Notes: a model not told the origin generated them from the letters alone. A DNA stretch of 64,000 bases from an uncultured Collinsella sp. (GCA_902465265.1 CABQMF010000005.1:1-64000); one strand, 5' to 3'. Positions 50,085 to 58,672 are shown, counted from the first letter of the stretch. Made by a program: numbers and translations.

Positions 50085-50951
50085 ATGGATATCGATAACT
50101 TTGAATGGTGGTATAGCGAGGGCGAGGCTCCGGACGAGGAGTGGGACGAGCCCGCGCCGCGTGACGTGTCGAGCGACGAGGACGAGACCGGAAACGATGC
50201 CGTCGAGACGGACGCCGCTTCCGACTCCGCCGAACCCCTAACCTTTGAACAGGCCTGGGCTCAGGCCGAGGCCGACGAGGCTAAGGCCGATGCCACGGCC
50301 ACGCTGAGTGAGCCGGCGGACATGTCCATCTCGCCGGCCAAGACCCCGCAGCCGCGCCATAACATCGATCCCGGCAGTACGGCATCTTTCAGCATTCTCG
50401 ACGTGCCCGCGCAGGGTGCCCAGGCGCCCGCCCCCACGCATCGCCCCAACCTAGCCCGTGAGGAAGACGCGGCCCGCCGCTCTCCGCTCGGCCCCATCCT
50501 CATCGCCTTCATGGCCGGCGTCATCGCTTGCTCGGCGATCGGAAATGTCTGGAGCCATGTGGAGCAGCAGCGCAAAGATGCCGCCAAGGTCGAGATGTCT
50601 GTCGAACAATCGCTCAGCCGCACGCGCTCGGTGCATGTGTCGGTCGAGGTCAAGGACGGTGCGACATGGGACACCGCCCGCGGCGACAGCCAGATGCTCA
50701 TCCACATCGCGGGCCGCACGCTCAAAGGGCAGGCGATTGACGAGTATCAATATGTCAACTCCGCTGGCGACGGCATCGAGCTCAAGCCCGGCGACTACGA
50801 GCTCACGGTCGACGAGCCACCCGTCGCCACCGATGGCACGCGCTTCCGTGCCTCAAAGCGCATGGTTCCCGTGAGTTTTAACTCGCAGGCGCCCGATACG
50901 GTCGACAGCACGCCGCAGGGCGGATTCGACCTTTACGCAATCGCTCAATAA
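50085..50951 (+). CDS. Single-pass membrane protein with acidic N-terminus, unknown function
   Basis: The protein has 288 residues. The first 130 are acidic and of low complexity (many Asp, Glu, Ala), followed by a basic patch (HRPNLAREEDAARRS) and one membrane segment (about 145-163, LGPILIAFMAGVIACSAIG). The outer 120 residues form a compact domain containing IHIAGRTLKGQAIDEYQYV and GDGIELKPGDYELTVDEPP, which has the look of a beta-sandwich, PEGA-like motif. The orientation would put the acidic part in the cytoplasm. No family recognised. ATG 50085 lies after AAGGGG. Confidence 0.7.
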   Translation: MDIDNFEWWYSEGEAPDEEWDEPAPRDVSSDEDETGNDAVETDAASDSAEPLTFEQAWAQAEADEAKADATATLSEPADMSISPAKTPQPRHNIDPGSTASFSILDVPAQGAQAPAPTHRPNLAREEDAARRSPLGPILIAFMAGVIACSAIGNVWSHVEQQRKDAAKVEMSVEQSLSRTRSVHVSVEVKDGATWDTARGDSQMLIHIAGRTLKGQAIDEYQYVNSAGDGIELKPGDYELTVDEPPVATDGTRFRASKRMVPVSFNSQAPDTVDSTPQGGFDLYAIAQ

Positions 50952-51030
50952 CTGCGCCTGCCGCTTCTCCTTGCCGCCAAGAGTGGCACAATAGCCCTCG
51001 ACACTGTTGTTTACTTTTGGAGGAAGTAGC

Positions 51031-51924
51031 ATGTCCACCGTCACTACCATCAAGCGCGGCGGCCTTACCGCGGCCATCGATTCCATGGGTGCCCAGCTCA
51101 CGAGCCTTGCCCTCAACGGCAATGAGTATCTGTGGCAGGGCGATCCCGCCTTTTGGGGCAAGCACGCGCCCATCCTGTTCCCCATTGTGGGCTCACTGCG
51201 CAACAACACGGCGGCGTCTGCGGCCGGCACCTGCGAGATGCCGCGTCACGGCCTCGCGCGCATCGTCGAGCACAAGCTGGTCGAGGTCTCCGAGGACGGC
51301 TCGTCCGTCACCTACGAGATTACCGACACGCCTGAGTCGCTCAAGGCTTTCCCCTTCCACTTTAAGCTCAACATGACCTATGCCCTGACTGGTGACGCCA
51401 CGCTCACGCAGACCTTTGCCGTCACCAACACCGGCGACGTGGACCTGCCGTTCTCGGTGGGCGGCCACCCTGCATTTAACGTGCCGGCTCCCGGTGCCGA
51501 GGACGAGACGTTCGAGGATTACGAGCTGGCATTTACCGAGGCTTGGACCAACGAGGCCCCCATCATCACGCCCGATGGCCTCATGACGTTCGAGGGTAGC
51601 TACAAGGCTCCCGATAACTCGGACGTGCTGCCCATCACGCACCGCAGCTTCGATAACGATGCCATCATGTTCACCGATACCCCGGGCTCCACGCTCACGC
51701 TGCGCGGCCGCAAGTCGGGCCACGGCGTCAAGATCGACTTTGAGGGCTTTAAGTACATCGGCGTGTGGTCTGCCGCCGACGACGCCCCGTTTGTGGCGCT
51801 CGAGCCCTGGACCGGTCATACCACCATGGACACCGAGGACGACGTCTTTGAGCACAAGGTCAACACCATTACGCTGGCGCCGGGCGAGACGGACGTCCGT
51901 AGCTTTAGCGTCACCTTGCTCTAG
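51031..51924 (+). CDS. Aldose 1-epimerase family protein (LacX-like)
   Basis: The protein has 297 residues. The beta-sandwich fold of the galactose mutarotase superfamily is visible: EYLWQGDPAFWGKHAPILFPIVG, then MPRHGLAR with the catalytic-region His, SVGGHPAFNVP with a second His, and WSAADDAPFVALEPWTG with the catalytic Glu. Such proteins interconvert sugar anomers, often of phosphosugars in the LacX/YeaD branch. ATG 51031 has GGAGGA upstream. It is a single gene, ended by the P3 element. Confidence 0.9.
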   Translation: MSTVTTIKRGGLTAAIDSMGAQLTSLALNGNEYLWQGDPAFWGKHAPILFPIVGSLRNNTAASAAGTCEMPRHGLARIVEHKLVEVSEDGSSVTYEITDTPESLKAFPFHFKLNMTYALTGDATLTQTFAVTNTGDVDLPFSVGGHPAFNVPAPGAEDETFEDYELAFTEAWTNEAPIITPDGLMTFEGSYKAPDNSDVLPITHRSFDNDAIMFTDTPGSTLTLRGRKSGHGVKIDFEGFKYIGVWSAADDAPFVALEPWTGHTTMDTEDDVFEHKVNTITLAPGETDVRSFSVTLL

Positions 51925-52140
51925 AGGTTCCGCCGTTCTGACGAACGGCGGACCGGTCGACGCTGCGCCCTTAGGTTCCGCCGTTCTAACGAACGGCGGA
52001 CCAGTCGACGCTGCGCGCCACCCAGAGCGACAATTTGTCATTCAAAAGGCACGGCATGACCAGAAGGTCTATGCCGTGCCTTTTTCATGCCAACTTGTTC
52101 GCTCTGGGTGGCGCTCGCTGGCATTGTCAAAACATCGACG
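51925..52140 (+). repeat. Structured intergenic element, family P3, copy 1
   Basis: A GGTTCCGCCGTTC/GAACGGCGGACC hairpin with trailing GTCGACGCTGCGC occurs twice in tandem (from 51926 and 51973). Then arms 52015-52028 and 52101-52114 (GCGCCACCCAGAGC and complement) enclose an inner hairpin with conserved GACC-AGAA-GGTC. A tail GCTCGCTGGCATTGTCAAAA follows. The same plan recurs at 57990-58140 with different but still complementary arms. Confidence 0.75.
52048..52085 (+). terminator. Inner hairpin of P3 copy 1, terminator-like
   Basis: GGCACGGCAT-GACC-AGAA-GGTC-T-ATGCCGTGCC followed by TTTTT. It can end the aldose epimerase transcript. Confidence 0.75.
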
Positions 52141-52250
52141 TTCCCAATGACTACCGTGTGTCTATTAATTTTTCGAGCTTGTGCTGCGCTGCTGGTCGCT
52201 GGCGTATCCTGTTAAGTCGTCAGCATACGATTCAACAGGGAAGGCAGATT

Positions 52251-53177
52251 ATGCATTCTCCCCAACAGCGCGGCATGCAGGCCCAGCCGATATGCAGCCG
52301 TCGCATCTTTTTGGGTAGCGCTCTCGCTGCGAGCGCTTCCGTCGTCGCCGGCGCGCTTGCCGGCTGTCAGCGCCCGTCCACGCTCAAGGTGGTTCAGCCC
52401 ACGACGGGCGGCGGTCGCGACGACCTGTCCGATTCCGTGATCGGCAAGGATAAGATCCGCATTGGCATGGAGGCGGCCTACGCCCCGTACAACTGGCAGG
52501 TTTCCGAAGCCAGTGAGTACACCATCCCCATCGACAACGTGCAGGGCGCCTATGCCGATGGCTACGACGTGCAGATCGCCAAGATCGTCTGCAAGGCCCT
52601 CGGCGGCGAGCCCGTTGCCGTCAAGCAGAGCTTCTCGGGCCTTATCGACTCGCTCAACAACGGCCAGATCGATCTCATCATTGCCGGCATGAGCGCCACG
52701 CCCGAGCGCGAGGAGTCCGTCGGCTTCTCCGACCCGTACTTCATTGGCTACTTTGGCCTGTTCGTAAAAGAGGGTTCCCCCTACCAAAACGCCACCAAGC
52801 TCAGCGACTTTAGCGGTGCCACGGTACTCGGCCAAAAGGACACCATGCTCGATACCGTCATCGACGAGATCCCGGGCGTTGTGCACAAAAACCCGGTCGA
52901 CTCCGTCCCCACGGTGTTCTCGAACCTGCTGCAGGGTACCTGTGACGCCGTGACCTACAACACCGAGAACGAGAAGGGCTATATGGCCCAAAATCCCGGT
53001 ATCGTCCCCATCCATTTTGCCGAGGGCGAGGGCTTTAAGCAGGAGGTCGCGGCAAACGTCGGCTGCCGCAAGGGCTCGGACAAGCTGCTTAAGCTCATCG
53101 ACAAGACACTCAAGGGCATTAGCCAAGAGGAGCGCGACCAAATGTGGGACGCGTGCCTCGACCGTCAGCCGGCATAG
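52251..53177 (+). CDS. Amino-acid ABC transporter substrate-binding lipoprotein
   Basis: The protein has 308 residues. A twin-Arg-like start (CSRRIFLGSALAAS) leads to a lipobox ALAGC (Cys near 39), so it is membrane-anchored outside. The body is a family 3 solute-binding protein: IRIGMEAAYAPYNW, GYDVQIAKIVCKAL, SLNNGQIDLIIAGMSATPEREESVGFSDPYF. The Arg/Asp pair used to hold the alpha-amino acid group is present. It feeds the permease and ATPase encoded directly downstream. Polar amino acid specificity (Gln, Arg, Lys or similar) cannot be fixed. ATG 52251 follows GGGAAGG. Confidence 0.92.
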   Translation: MHSPQQRGMQAQPICSRRIFLGSALAASASVVAGALAGCQRPSTLKVVQPTTGGGRDDLSDSVIGKDKIRIGMEAAYAPYNWQVSEASEYTIPIDNVQGAYADGYDVQIAKIVCKALGGEPVAVKQSFSGLIDSLNNGQIDLIIAGMSATPEREESVGFSDPYFIGYFGLFVKEGSPYQNATKLSDFSGATVLGQKDTMLDTVIDEIPGVVHKNPVDSVPTVFSNLLQGTCDAVTYNTENEKGYMAQNPGIVPIHFAEGEGFKQEVAANVGCRKGSDKLLKLIDKTLKGISQEERDQMWDACLDRQPA

Positions 53178-53186
53178 GGAGGCAGC

Positions 53187-54335
53187 ATGAAAACCGTCAA
53201 TCGACTGGCCTCCTTTATCAAGGCCGACCACCGCTATGTATATCTGGGCACGAGTGTTATCGCGGCGCTCGGCCTGGCGTTTAGCCAACGCAACCCCACG
53301 CCGCTGAGTTTCTTGGCGCCTACGGGCGTGTTCCAAGACTGCCTCTGGGCAATTCTTTGGGCGTGGCTCGTCGTGTCGGCGGCGGCGCTGGTCACCAAGC
53401 TCATGCACTGGAACGACTATCGCGAAACGTCGCCGTTCGCATCCGAGCGTTTCCGTCGTGGCGCACGCTTAGGCAGCTACGTCGTGGTCGCCATCGCGGT
53501 GATCTTTTTCGTGGACCGTTGCGTCATGTCGTTTATCGATCTGGTGCAGGTGAGCATTGTCTCGGACTCCAACCCCAGCGACTTTTTGTCGAGCCTGGTC
53601 TACATGACCTACAAGAGCGGGGACTTCTTTATTCGCGGCATCGAAATCACCATCGCACTTGCGACCCTTGGTACCGTCATTGCCTTTTTCCTGGCGCTGC
53701 TCTTTGTGTTCCTGCGCATTCAGACGTTCGACCGCGTGGATAACGATCTCACGCGCTTCTTTAAGAGCATCGGCCGCGGCTTTGCGACCGTCTACTCTAC
53801 CATCGTGCGCGGCACGCCCATGATGGTCCAGGGCCTGCTCATCTATTACGCGGGCTTCACCGTTTTGCGCGGCATGGGCTTCGAGACCGCCCAGGCCAAC
53901 CAGATCTGGAGTACCTTCACCGCCGGTCTCGTCACCATCTCGCTCAACTCCACCGCCTACATGATGGAGGTCCTGCGCGGCGGCATCGAGTCCATCGATC
54001 CCGGCCAGGCCGAGGCGGCGCGCTCGCTGGGTCTGTCGCAGTGGCAGGCCATGCGCAAAGTCGTGTTCCCCCAGGGCATTAAAAACGCGATTCCGGCGCT
54101 CACCAACGAGCTCATCATCAACATCAAGGACTCGTCGGTGCTTTCGGTCATCGGCGTGTTCGACCTCATGTACGCCACCACCACCGTCGCCGGCGTGTAC
54201 TACCGCCAGATGGAGGTCTACTGCGTGGCGCTCGTGGTTTACCTGATCCTGACGCTCGTGGCGAGCCGCCTGCTCGAGGCCTTTGGCAAAAAGCTCGGTG
54301 CCGAGGCCCCGGCAACGCTGCCCAGCTCCAACTAG
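53187..54335 (+). CDS. Amino-acid ABC transporter permease
   Basis: The protein has 382 residues, longer than the usual 220-250 HisM/GlnP permease. About 140 N-terminal residues with three hydrophobic segments precede the standard domain. The core (about 150-370) has the EAA-type loop EAARSLGLSQWQAMRKVVFPQGIKNAIPALTNE and the HisM-type FVNTYTRGTP-like segment STIVRGTPMMVQGLL. GGGAGG precedes ATG 53187, ten bases after the binding-protein gene. Confidence 0.92.
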   Translation: MKTVNRLASFIKADHRYVYLGTSVIAALGLAFSQRNPTPLSFLAPTGVFQDCLWAILWAWLVVSAAALVTKLMHWNDYRETSPFASERFRRGARLGSYVVVAIAVIFFVDRCVMSFIDLVQVSIVSDSNPSDFLSSLVYMTYKSGDFFIRGIEITIALATLGTVIAFFLALLFVFLRIQTFDRVDNDLTRFFKSIGRGFATVYSTIVRGTPMMVQGLLIYYAGFTVLRGMGFETAQANQIWSTFTAGLVTISLNSTAYMMEVLRGGIESIDPGQAEAARSLGLSQWQAMRKVVFPQGIKNAIPALTNELIINIKDSSVLSVIGVFDLMYATTTVAGVYYRQMEVYCVALVVYLILTLVASRLLEAFGKKLGAEAPATLPSSN

Positions 54336-54357
54336 GCTCAAGACGAGGAGAATCATC

Positions 54358-55143
54358 ATGGCAGATACCGCCACTACCGGCACCGCGGCCGCCGCACAGA
54401 CCAATGAGCCGCTCATCCGCGTCGAGGGCCTGCGCAAGAGCTTCGGCTCGCTCGAGGTGCTCAAGGGCATCGACCTGTCCGTTAACCCCGGCGAGGTCGT
54501 TACCATTATCGGCGCCTCGGGCTCGGGCAAGTCGACCTTCCTACGCTGCCTCAACCTGCTCGAGACCCCGGACGCGGGCCACATCTGGTTTCACGGCCAG
54601 GACCTTACGGCCGAGCGCTGCAATATCAATAAACTCCGCGAGGACATCGGCATGGTGTTCCAGGGCTTTAACCTGTTCAACAACATGGACGTGCTCGACA
54701 ACTGCACGCTTGCGCCCGTCACGCTCAAAAAGATGAGCAAGGCCGAGGCCGAGAAGGTCGCGATGGAGCATTTGACGAGTGTGGGGCTCGAAAAGTTCGC
54801 GCACGCCGCCGTGGGTCGCCTGTCCGGTGGCCAAAAGCAGCGCGTGGCCATCGCGCGCGCCCTGTGCATGAATCCGCAGATCATGCTGTTCGACGAGCCG
54901 ACCTCCGCACTCGACCCCGAGATCGTGGGCGAGGTGCTCGAGGTCATGCGCAAGCTCGCGGCCGACGGTATGACCATGGTCGTCGTCACGCACGAGATGG
55001 CCTTTGCCCGAACCGTGTCCGACCGCGTGGTCTTTATGGATAAGGGCGTGGTGCTCGAGGACGCCGCGCCGGCCGAGCTCTTCGGCAACCCCAAACACCA
55101 GCGCACTCGCGAGTTCCTCTCTCGCTATCTCGAGGACAAATAA
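54358..55143 (+). CDS. Amino-acid ABC transporter ATP-binding protein
   Basis: The protein has 261 residues and all ATPase motifs: Walker A GASGSGKST, Q-loop MVFQGFNLF, signature LSGGQKQRV, Walker B IMLFDEPTSALDPE and switch His in VTHEM. It is of the GlnQ/HisP class and completes the three-gene importer. About 17 Thr/Ala-rich residues precede the domain; ATG 54358 follows GAGGAG. It lies 22 bases after the permease gene. Confidence 0.95.
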   Translation: MADTATTGTAAAAQTNEPLIRVEGLRKSFGSLEVLKGIDLSVNPGEVVTIIGASGSGKSTFLRCLNLLETPDAGHIWFHGQDLTAERCNINKLREDIGMVFQGFNLFNNMDVLDNCTLAPVTLKKMSKAEAEKVAMEHLTSVGLEKFAHAAVGRLSGGQKQRVAIARALCMNPQIMLFDEPTSALDPEIVGEVLEVMRKLAADGMTMVVVTHEMAFARTVSDRVVFMDKGVVLEDAAPAELFGNPKHQRTREFLSRYLEDK

Positions 55144-55164
55144 CCGACGCAAACGCTTGCGTGG

Positions 55165-55195
55165 CAGGGCCGCTCCCGTGGGGCGGCCTTTGTCG
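55165..55195 (+). terminator. Weak hairpin after the ABC operon
   Basis: GGGCCGC-TCCCGTG-GGGCGGCC and TTTG lie between the ATPase and the M20 peptidase genes. The T-run is short; partial read-through into the peptidase gene is plausible. Confidence 0.4.
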
Positions 55196-55214
55196 TCACA
55201 ATCGAAAGGATGTC

Positions 55215-56630
55215 ATGGCCGAGGTTTGGCGCTTCTTTGCGCATGAGGACGATTTTGCCGATATAGACGAGGCCGGTGCGTGCGAGCGCTTGGGCCGCGT
55301 GCTGTCGTTTCCGACCATCTCGAGCATGGATGCCGAGGCGGTGGACTGGCAGCCCTTCGACGACCTGCGCTCCTATATGCAGCAGGCCTGGCCGCACGTG
55401 TTTGCGGCGGGCGAGGTCGAGCTTATCGACCATTCGCTGTTGGTGACGCTTGCCGGCAGCGACCCGGCTCTTAAGCCCGTTATGCTCATGGGCCACATGG
55501 ACGTGGTCCCCGTGGTGCCCGGTACCGAGGCCGACTGGACGCATGCCCCCTTTAGCGGGCACGTGGACGACACCTACATCTGGGGCCGCGGCGCGATCGA
55601 CATGAAGGACCAGGTCGCAGGCATTCTCGAGGCTGTCGAGTATGCGCTGGCGCACGGTTGGCGGCACGAGCGCACGCTGCTCCTGGCCTTTGGCCAGGAC
55701 GAGGAGACGACGCAGTACGGCGCAGGCGCCATCGGCCGCGCGCTCGAGGAGCGCGGCGTTGAGCTTGAGTACCTGGTCGACGAGGGCGACTACCGCATCG
55801 TTTCGGCTGCCGAGTACAGCGCGGGCGAGGGTTGGCTCATGCACGCCGACCTCGCGGAGAAGGGCTATGCCGATATCGTGCTCAAGACGAAGAGTGAGGG
55901 CGGGCATTCCTCCAACCCCTACGGCGGCACGTCGCTCGAGGTGCTCAGCCGTGCTATCACCGCAATCTGCGATATCGAGTGGCCGACGCGCGTGACCGAC
56001 TTGCTTGCCGCCCAGCTCATCGAGTTGGGGCTCTACACGGCCGATGAAATTGCCGCCAACGGGGGCGCCATTGTCCGCGATTGCCTTGCCAGCAAGAAGC
56101 TCTATCCGCTGGTGACGACCACCTGCGCGCCGACCCAGATTGAGGGTGGCAGCACCGGCGCCAACGTGATGCCGCAGGATATGTGGGCCAACATCAACTT
56201 CCGCATGCTCGAGGGCACGAGCGTGGCCGACGTTGTGGCGCGCTGCCGTGAGGCGGTTGCCGGGGCGGACCTTGCCGGTCGTGTCGAAGTGGAGCTGGGA
56301 CCCGGCAGCTCCGAGCCCTCGCCGTCTCCGCGCATCGGTGGTCCCGGCCTCGAGGCGGTTCGCTCCATCGCCGCCCGCTATTTCCGTGATCCAAAGGGGA
56401 CGGCGGAAAATGGATTATTCGAGCCAGTGGCAATTGTGCCCTCGACCGTGATCGGTGCGACCGACGCTGCCAACTACCAGCACATTTGCCCTGAGTGCAT
56501 TCGCTTCTCGGCCTTTGTGGTTGATGACGATGAGTGTGATCGCGGCGTCCACGGCACCAACGAGCGCATCACCCGCCGCGCCTACCTCCAGGGCATCCGC
56601 TTCCTCATCGCTCTGCTTCAGGCGCTCTAA
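55215..56630 (+). CDS. M20 family metallopeptidase (dipeptidase/carboxypeptidase)
   Basis: The protein has 471 residues. The two-zinc site is visible: GHMDVVPV (His, with catalytic Asp), GRGAIDMKD (bridging Asp), QDEETT (general base Glu and metal Glu) and, further on, the dimerisation lid domain. The C-terminal His ligand is likely in the last third. M20 enzymes cut dipeptides or N-acyl amino acids. It follows an amino-acid importer on the same strand, which fits use of peptide-derived nutrients. ATG 55215 follows AAAGGA. A degraded P4 copy follows directly after the stop. Confidence 0.9.
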   Translation: MAEVWRFFAHEDDFADIDEAGACERLGRVLSFPTISSMDAEAVDWQPFDDLRSYMQQAWPHVFAAGEVELIDHSLLVTLAGSDPALKPVMLMGHMDVVPVVPGTEADWTHAPFSGHVDDTYIWGRGAIDMKDQVAGILEAVEYALAHGWRHERTLLLAFGQDEETTQYGAGAIGRALEERGVELEYLVDEGDYRIVSAAEYSAGEGWLMHADLAEKGYADIVLKTKSEGGHSSNPYGGTSLEVLSRAITAICDIEWPTRVTDLLAAQLIELGLYTADEIAANGGAIVRDCLASKKLYPLVTTTCAPTQIEGGSTGANVMPQDMWANINFRMLEGTSVADVVARCREAVAGADLAGRVEVELGPGSSEPSPSPRIGGPGLEAVRSIAARYFRDPKGTAENGLFEPVAIVPSTVIGATDAANYQHICPECIRFSAFVVDDDECDRGVHGTNERITRRAYLQGIRFLIALLQAL

Positions 56631-56631
56631 A

Positions 56632-56657
56632 ATGTGACAAAGCGACAGTCCCTTTGT
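56632..56657. repeat. Degraded P4 palindrome
   Basis: ATGTGACAAAGCGACAGTCC then CTTTGT; the right arm is cut short where the P5 hairpin begins. Confidence 0.55.
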
Positions 56658-56661
56658 TGGT

Positions 56662-56708
56662 CGTTGGGGACGTTCTTAAACGACTAGTCGTTAAGGAACG
56701 TCCCCAAC
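56662..56708. repeat. Palindrome, family P5, copy 1
   Basis: CGTTGGGGACGTTCTTAAAC and onward pairs with GTTAAGGAACGTCCCCAACG, with GACTAGTC at the centre. The same arms form the outer stem of 58175-58365. Confidence 0.7.
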
Positions 56709-56807
56709 GGCTACGTCCACTCATTCCGTGCGGGTTATATGCAGGTTTGCCTGCGCACGCTATCATGTATGGGTTAGACCGCAACTATGTACCCCATACG
56801 CGAAGGG

Positions 56808-56840
56808 ATGCGCATGTATCTGAAGATCGACATGTTCTAG
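56808..56840 (+). other. Possible 10-codon leader ORF before prfA
   Basis: ATG at 56808, with GAAGGG just upstream, reads MRMYLKIDMF then TAG. It sits in the 280-bp gap before prfA. It could be a translated leader or chance; no attenuation structure was found. Confidence 0.25.
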
Positions 56841-56921
56841 CCGGGCTTACCCCCGCAGTGGCGCCGCGCGCCCCATCAACTCTGCCGATTTTCACCTTCA
56901 CGCATATAAAGGAGTCCCGCC

Positions 56922-57989
56922 ATGCGCGACAAGCTCGAAAAGATCATCAAGGCCTACGAGGAGCTCGAGAAGAAGCTCTCCGACCCGGCCGTCGCCTCCG
57001 ATATTAAGGAGTTCACGCGTCTCAACAAGGAGTACGCGCACCAGTCCGACCTCATCGCCGCCTCGCGCGAGTACATCGGCGCGCTCGATGACATCGAGGC
57101 CGCCAAGGAAATGCTCCACGATACCACCGATGCCGATGAGAAAGAGATGCTCCAGATGGACATCTCCGAAAACGAGGCCAAGCTTCCCCAGCTCGAGGAA
57201 GACATTAAGTACATGCTCATCCCGAGCGACCCCAACGACGACAAGAACACCATCGTCGAGATTCGCTCTGCCGCCGGTGGCGACGAGGCGGCCATCTTCG
57301 CCGGCGACCTGTACAAGATGTACCAGCGCTTCTGCGAGTCGCGCGGCTGGAAGACCACCGTGCTCGACTCCAGCCCCAGCGAGGCCGGCGGCTTTAAGTC
57401 CATCGAGTTCAAGGTCGAGGGCGACCGCGTCTACTCCGTCATGAAGTATGAGTCCGGCGTGCATCGTGTCCAGCGCGTCCCCAAGACCGAGTCCCAGGGT
57501 CGCATCCAGACCTCCACGGCAACCGTCGCCGTGCTTCCCGAGGCCGAGGAGATCGACGTTCAGATCAACCAGTCCGACCTGCGCATCGATACCTACTGCG
57601 CCTCCGGTCCTGGCGGTCAGTGCGTTAACACCACCTACTCCGCCGTGCGCATCACCCACCTGCCCACCAACACCGTGGTGCAGTCGCAGGAGCAGCGTTC
57701 CCAGATTCAGAACCGCGAGGTCTGCATGCAGATGCTGCGTGCCCGTCTGTACGAGATGGAACTCGAGAAGCAGCAGGCCGAGCTCGGCGCCGAGCGCCAG
57801 AGCCAGATCGGCCACGGCAACCGTTCCGAGAAGATTCGTACTTACAACCAGCCCCAGGACCGCGTGACCGATCACCGTATCGGCTTCAACTCCACCTACA
57901 ACGGCGTCCTTCTGGGCGATCAGCTCGGCACCGTCATCGAGGCACTTGCCGCCGCCGAGCGAGCCGAGAAGCTGGCGCAGGCTGTGTAG
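56922..57989 (+). CDS. prfA: Peptide chain release factor 1
   Basis: The protein has 355 residues, the normal RF1 length. The tripeptide anticodon PxT is PKT in VQRVPKTESQGRI, and the catalytic loop is SGPGGQCVNTTYSAVRITH, with the GGQ whose Gln is methylated by PrmC, encoded downstream. It ends translation at UAA and UAG. AAAGGAG precedes ATG 56922. A P3 element with terminator follows. Confidence 0.97.
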   Translation: MRDKLEKIIKAYEELEKKLSDPAVASDIKEFTRLNKEYAHQSDLIAASREYIGALDDIEAAKEMLHDTTDADEKEMLQMDISENEAKLPQLEEDIKYMLIPSDPNDDKNTIVEIRSAAGGDEAAIFAGDLYKMYQRFCESRGWKTTVLDSSPSEAGGFKSIEFKVEGDRVYSVMKYESGVHRVQRVPKTESQGRIQTSTATVAVLPEAEEIDVQINQSDLRIDTYCASGPGGQCVNTTYSAVRITHLPTNTVVQSQEQRSQIQNREVCMQMLRARLYEMELEKQQAELGAERQSQIGHGNRSEKIRTYNQPQDRVTDHRIGFNSTYNGVLLGDQLGTVIEALAAAERAEKLAQAV

Positions 57990-58140
57990 GTTCCGCCGTT
58001 CCACCGAACGGCGGACCAGCCGACGCTGCGCGGGCCGCATTTGGACAATCTGACGTTCAACTTCAAGGGCGCGACCAGAAGGTCAGCGCCCTTTCGTTTC
58101 ACGTCACCTTGTCTCAAATGCGACCCGCTCGCTGACCGTC
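57990..58140 (+). repeat. Structured intergenic element, family P3, copy 2
   Basis: It starts GGTTCCGCCGTTC/GAACGGCGGACC with GCCGACGCTGCGCG, then arms 58030-58043 (GCGGGCCGCATTTG) and 58115-58128 enclose an inner hairpin with GACC-AGAA-GGTC and TTTCGTTT. The tail is GCTCGCTGACC. Arms and inner stem differ from copy 1 yet still pair. Confidence 0.75.
58065..58098 (+). terminator. Inner hairpin of P3 copy 2, prfA terminator
   Basis: AAGGGCGC-GACC-AGAA-GGTC-A-GCGCCCTT followed by TCGTTT, about 75 bases after the prfA stop. Confidence 0.65.
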
Positions 58141-58174
58141 CTCTACCCGCGACGTTGCCTTGCTCCTGATGCGG

Positions 58175-58365
58175 TAGTCATTGGGGACGTTCTTAAATGA
58201 CTAGTCAAAAGGGACACTCTTGCGACACCCGGCAGTTGGGGACGCTCCTTTTGTGCCGGCAGTTGGGGACTGTCCCTAAAGGCCGTCAGATGGGGACGGT
58301 CCTTTGTGGCTGGCTGCGAAGACTGTCCCCGACAGCTAGTCGTTTAAGAACGTCCCCAATGACTA
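58175..58365. repeat. Nested palindrome: P5 arms enclosing P4-like repeats
   Basis: The outer arms TAGTCATTGGGGACGTTCTT (58175-) and its complement (to 58365) match 56662-56708. Between them lie several short GGGGAC..GTCCC repeats (CAGTTGGGGAC three times, GTCCTTTGTG). It looks like repeats inserted into the centre of another repeat. Confidence 0.65.
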
Positions 58366-58383
58366 GGTTGGACACATTGCTTT

Positions 58384-58608
58384 GTGAGTTTATTCAATTT
58401 TCTTTTAATAACAATTAAGTTGTTTACCTGCTTAAAGTTACTTATCATTTTTATAAATAATGCTCGAAAAATCGTTCAAGAAGTCGCGGGGCGATTTTTG
58501 ACGCTTCGCTCGTCAAGCGATGTGGCAAGTATTTGGTTAGATATTGGTCAGGTTAGGGGCAACCTTGCCAAAAGCTTGACGGATGCAGATTTAGACGTCG
58601 ACGAATGA
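58384..58608 (+). pseudogene. AT-rich remnant or spurious 74-codon frame
   Basis: GTG 58384 opens a 74-residue frame with no ribosome-binding site. The first half (LLITIKLFTCLKLLIIFI) comes from a strikingly AT-rich stretch at 58375-58470. The second half (SSSDVASIWLDIGQVRGNLAKSL) has near-normal codon use. It may be the tail of a lost gene; I do not recognise it. Confidence 0.2.
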
Positions 58609-58672
58609 ACACTCTAGGCAGGCTCCAAGCAAAATTCTGGGCTGATTCTCGATAATCGCCTTCAATCGTCCC

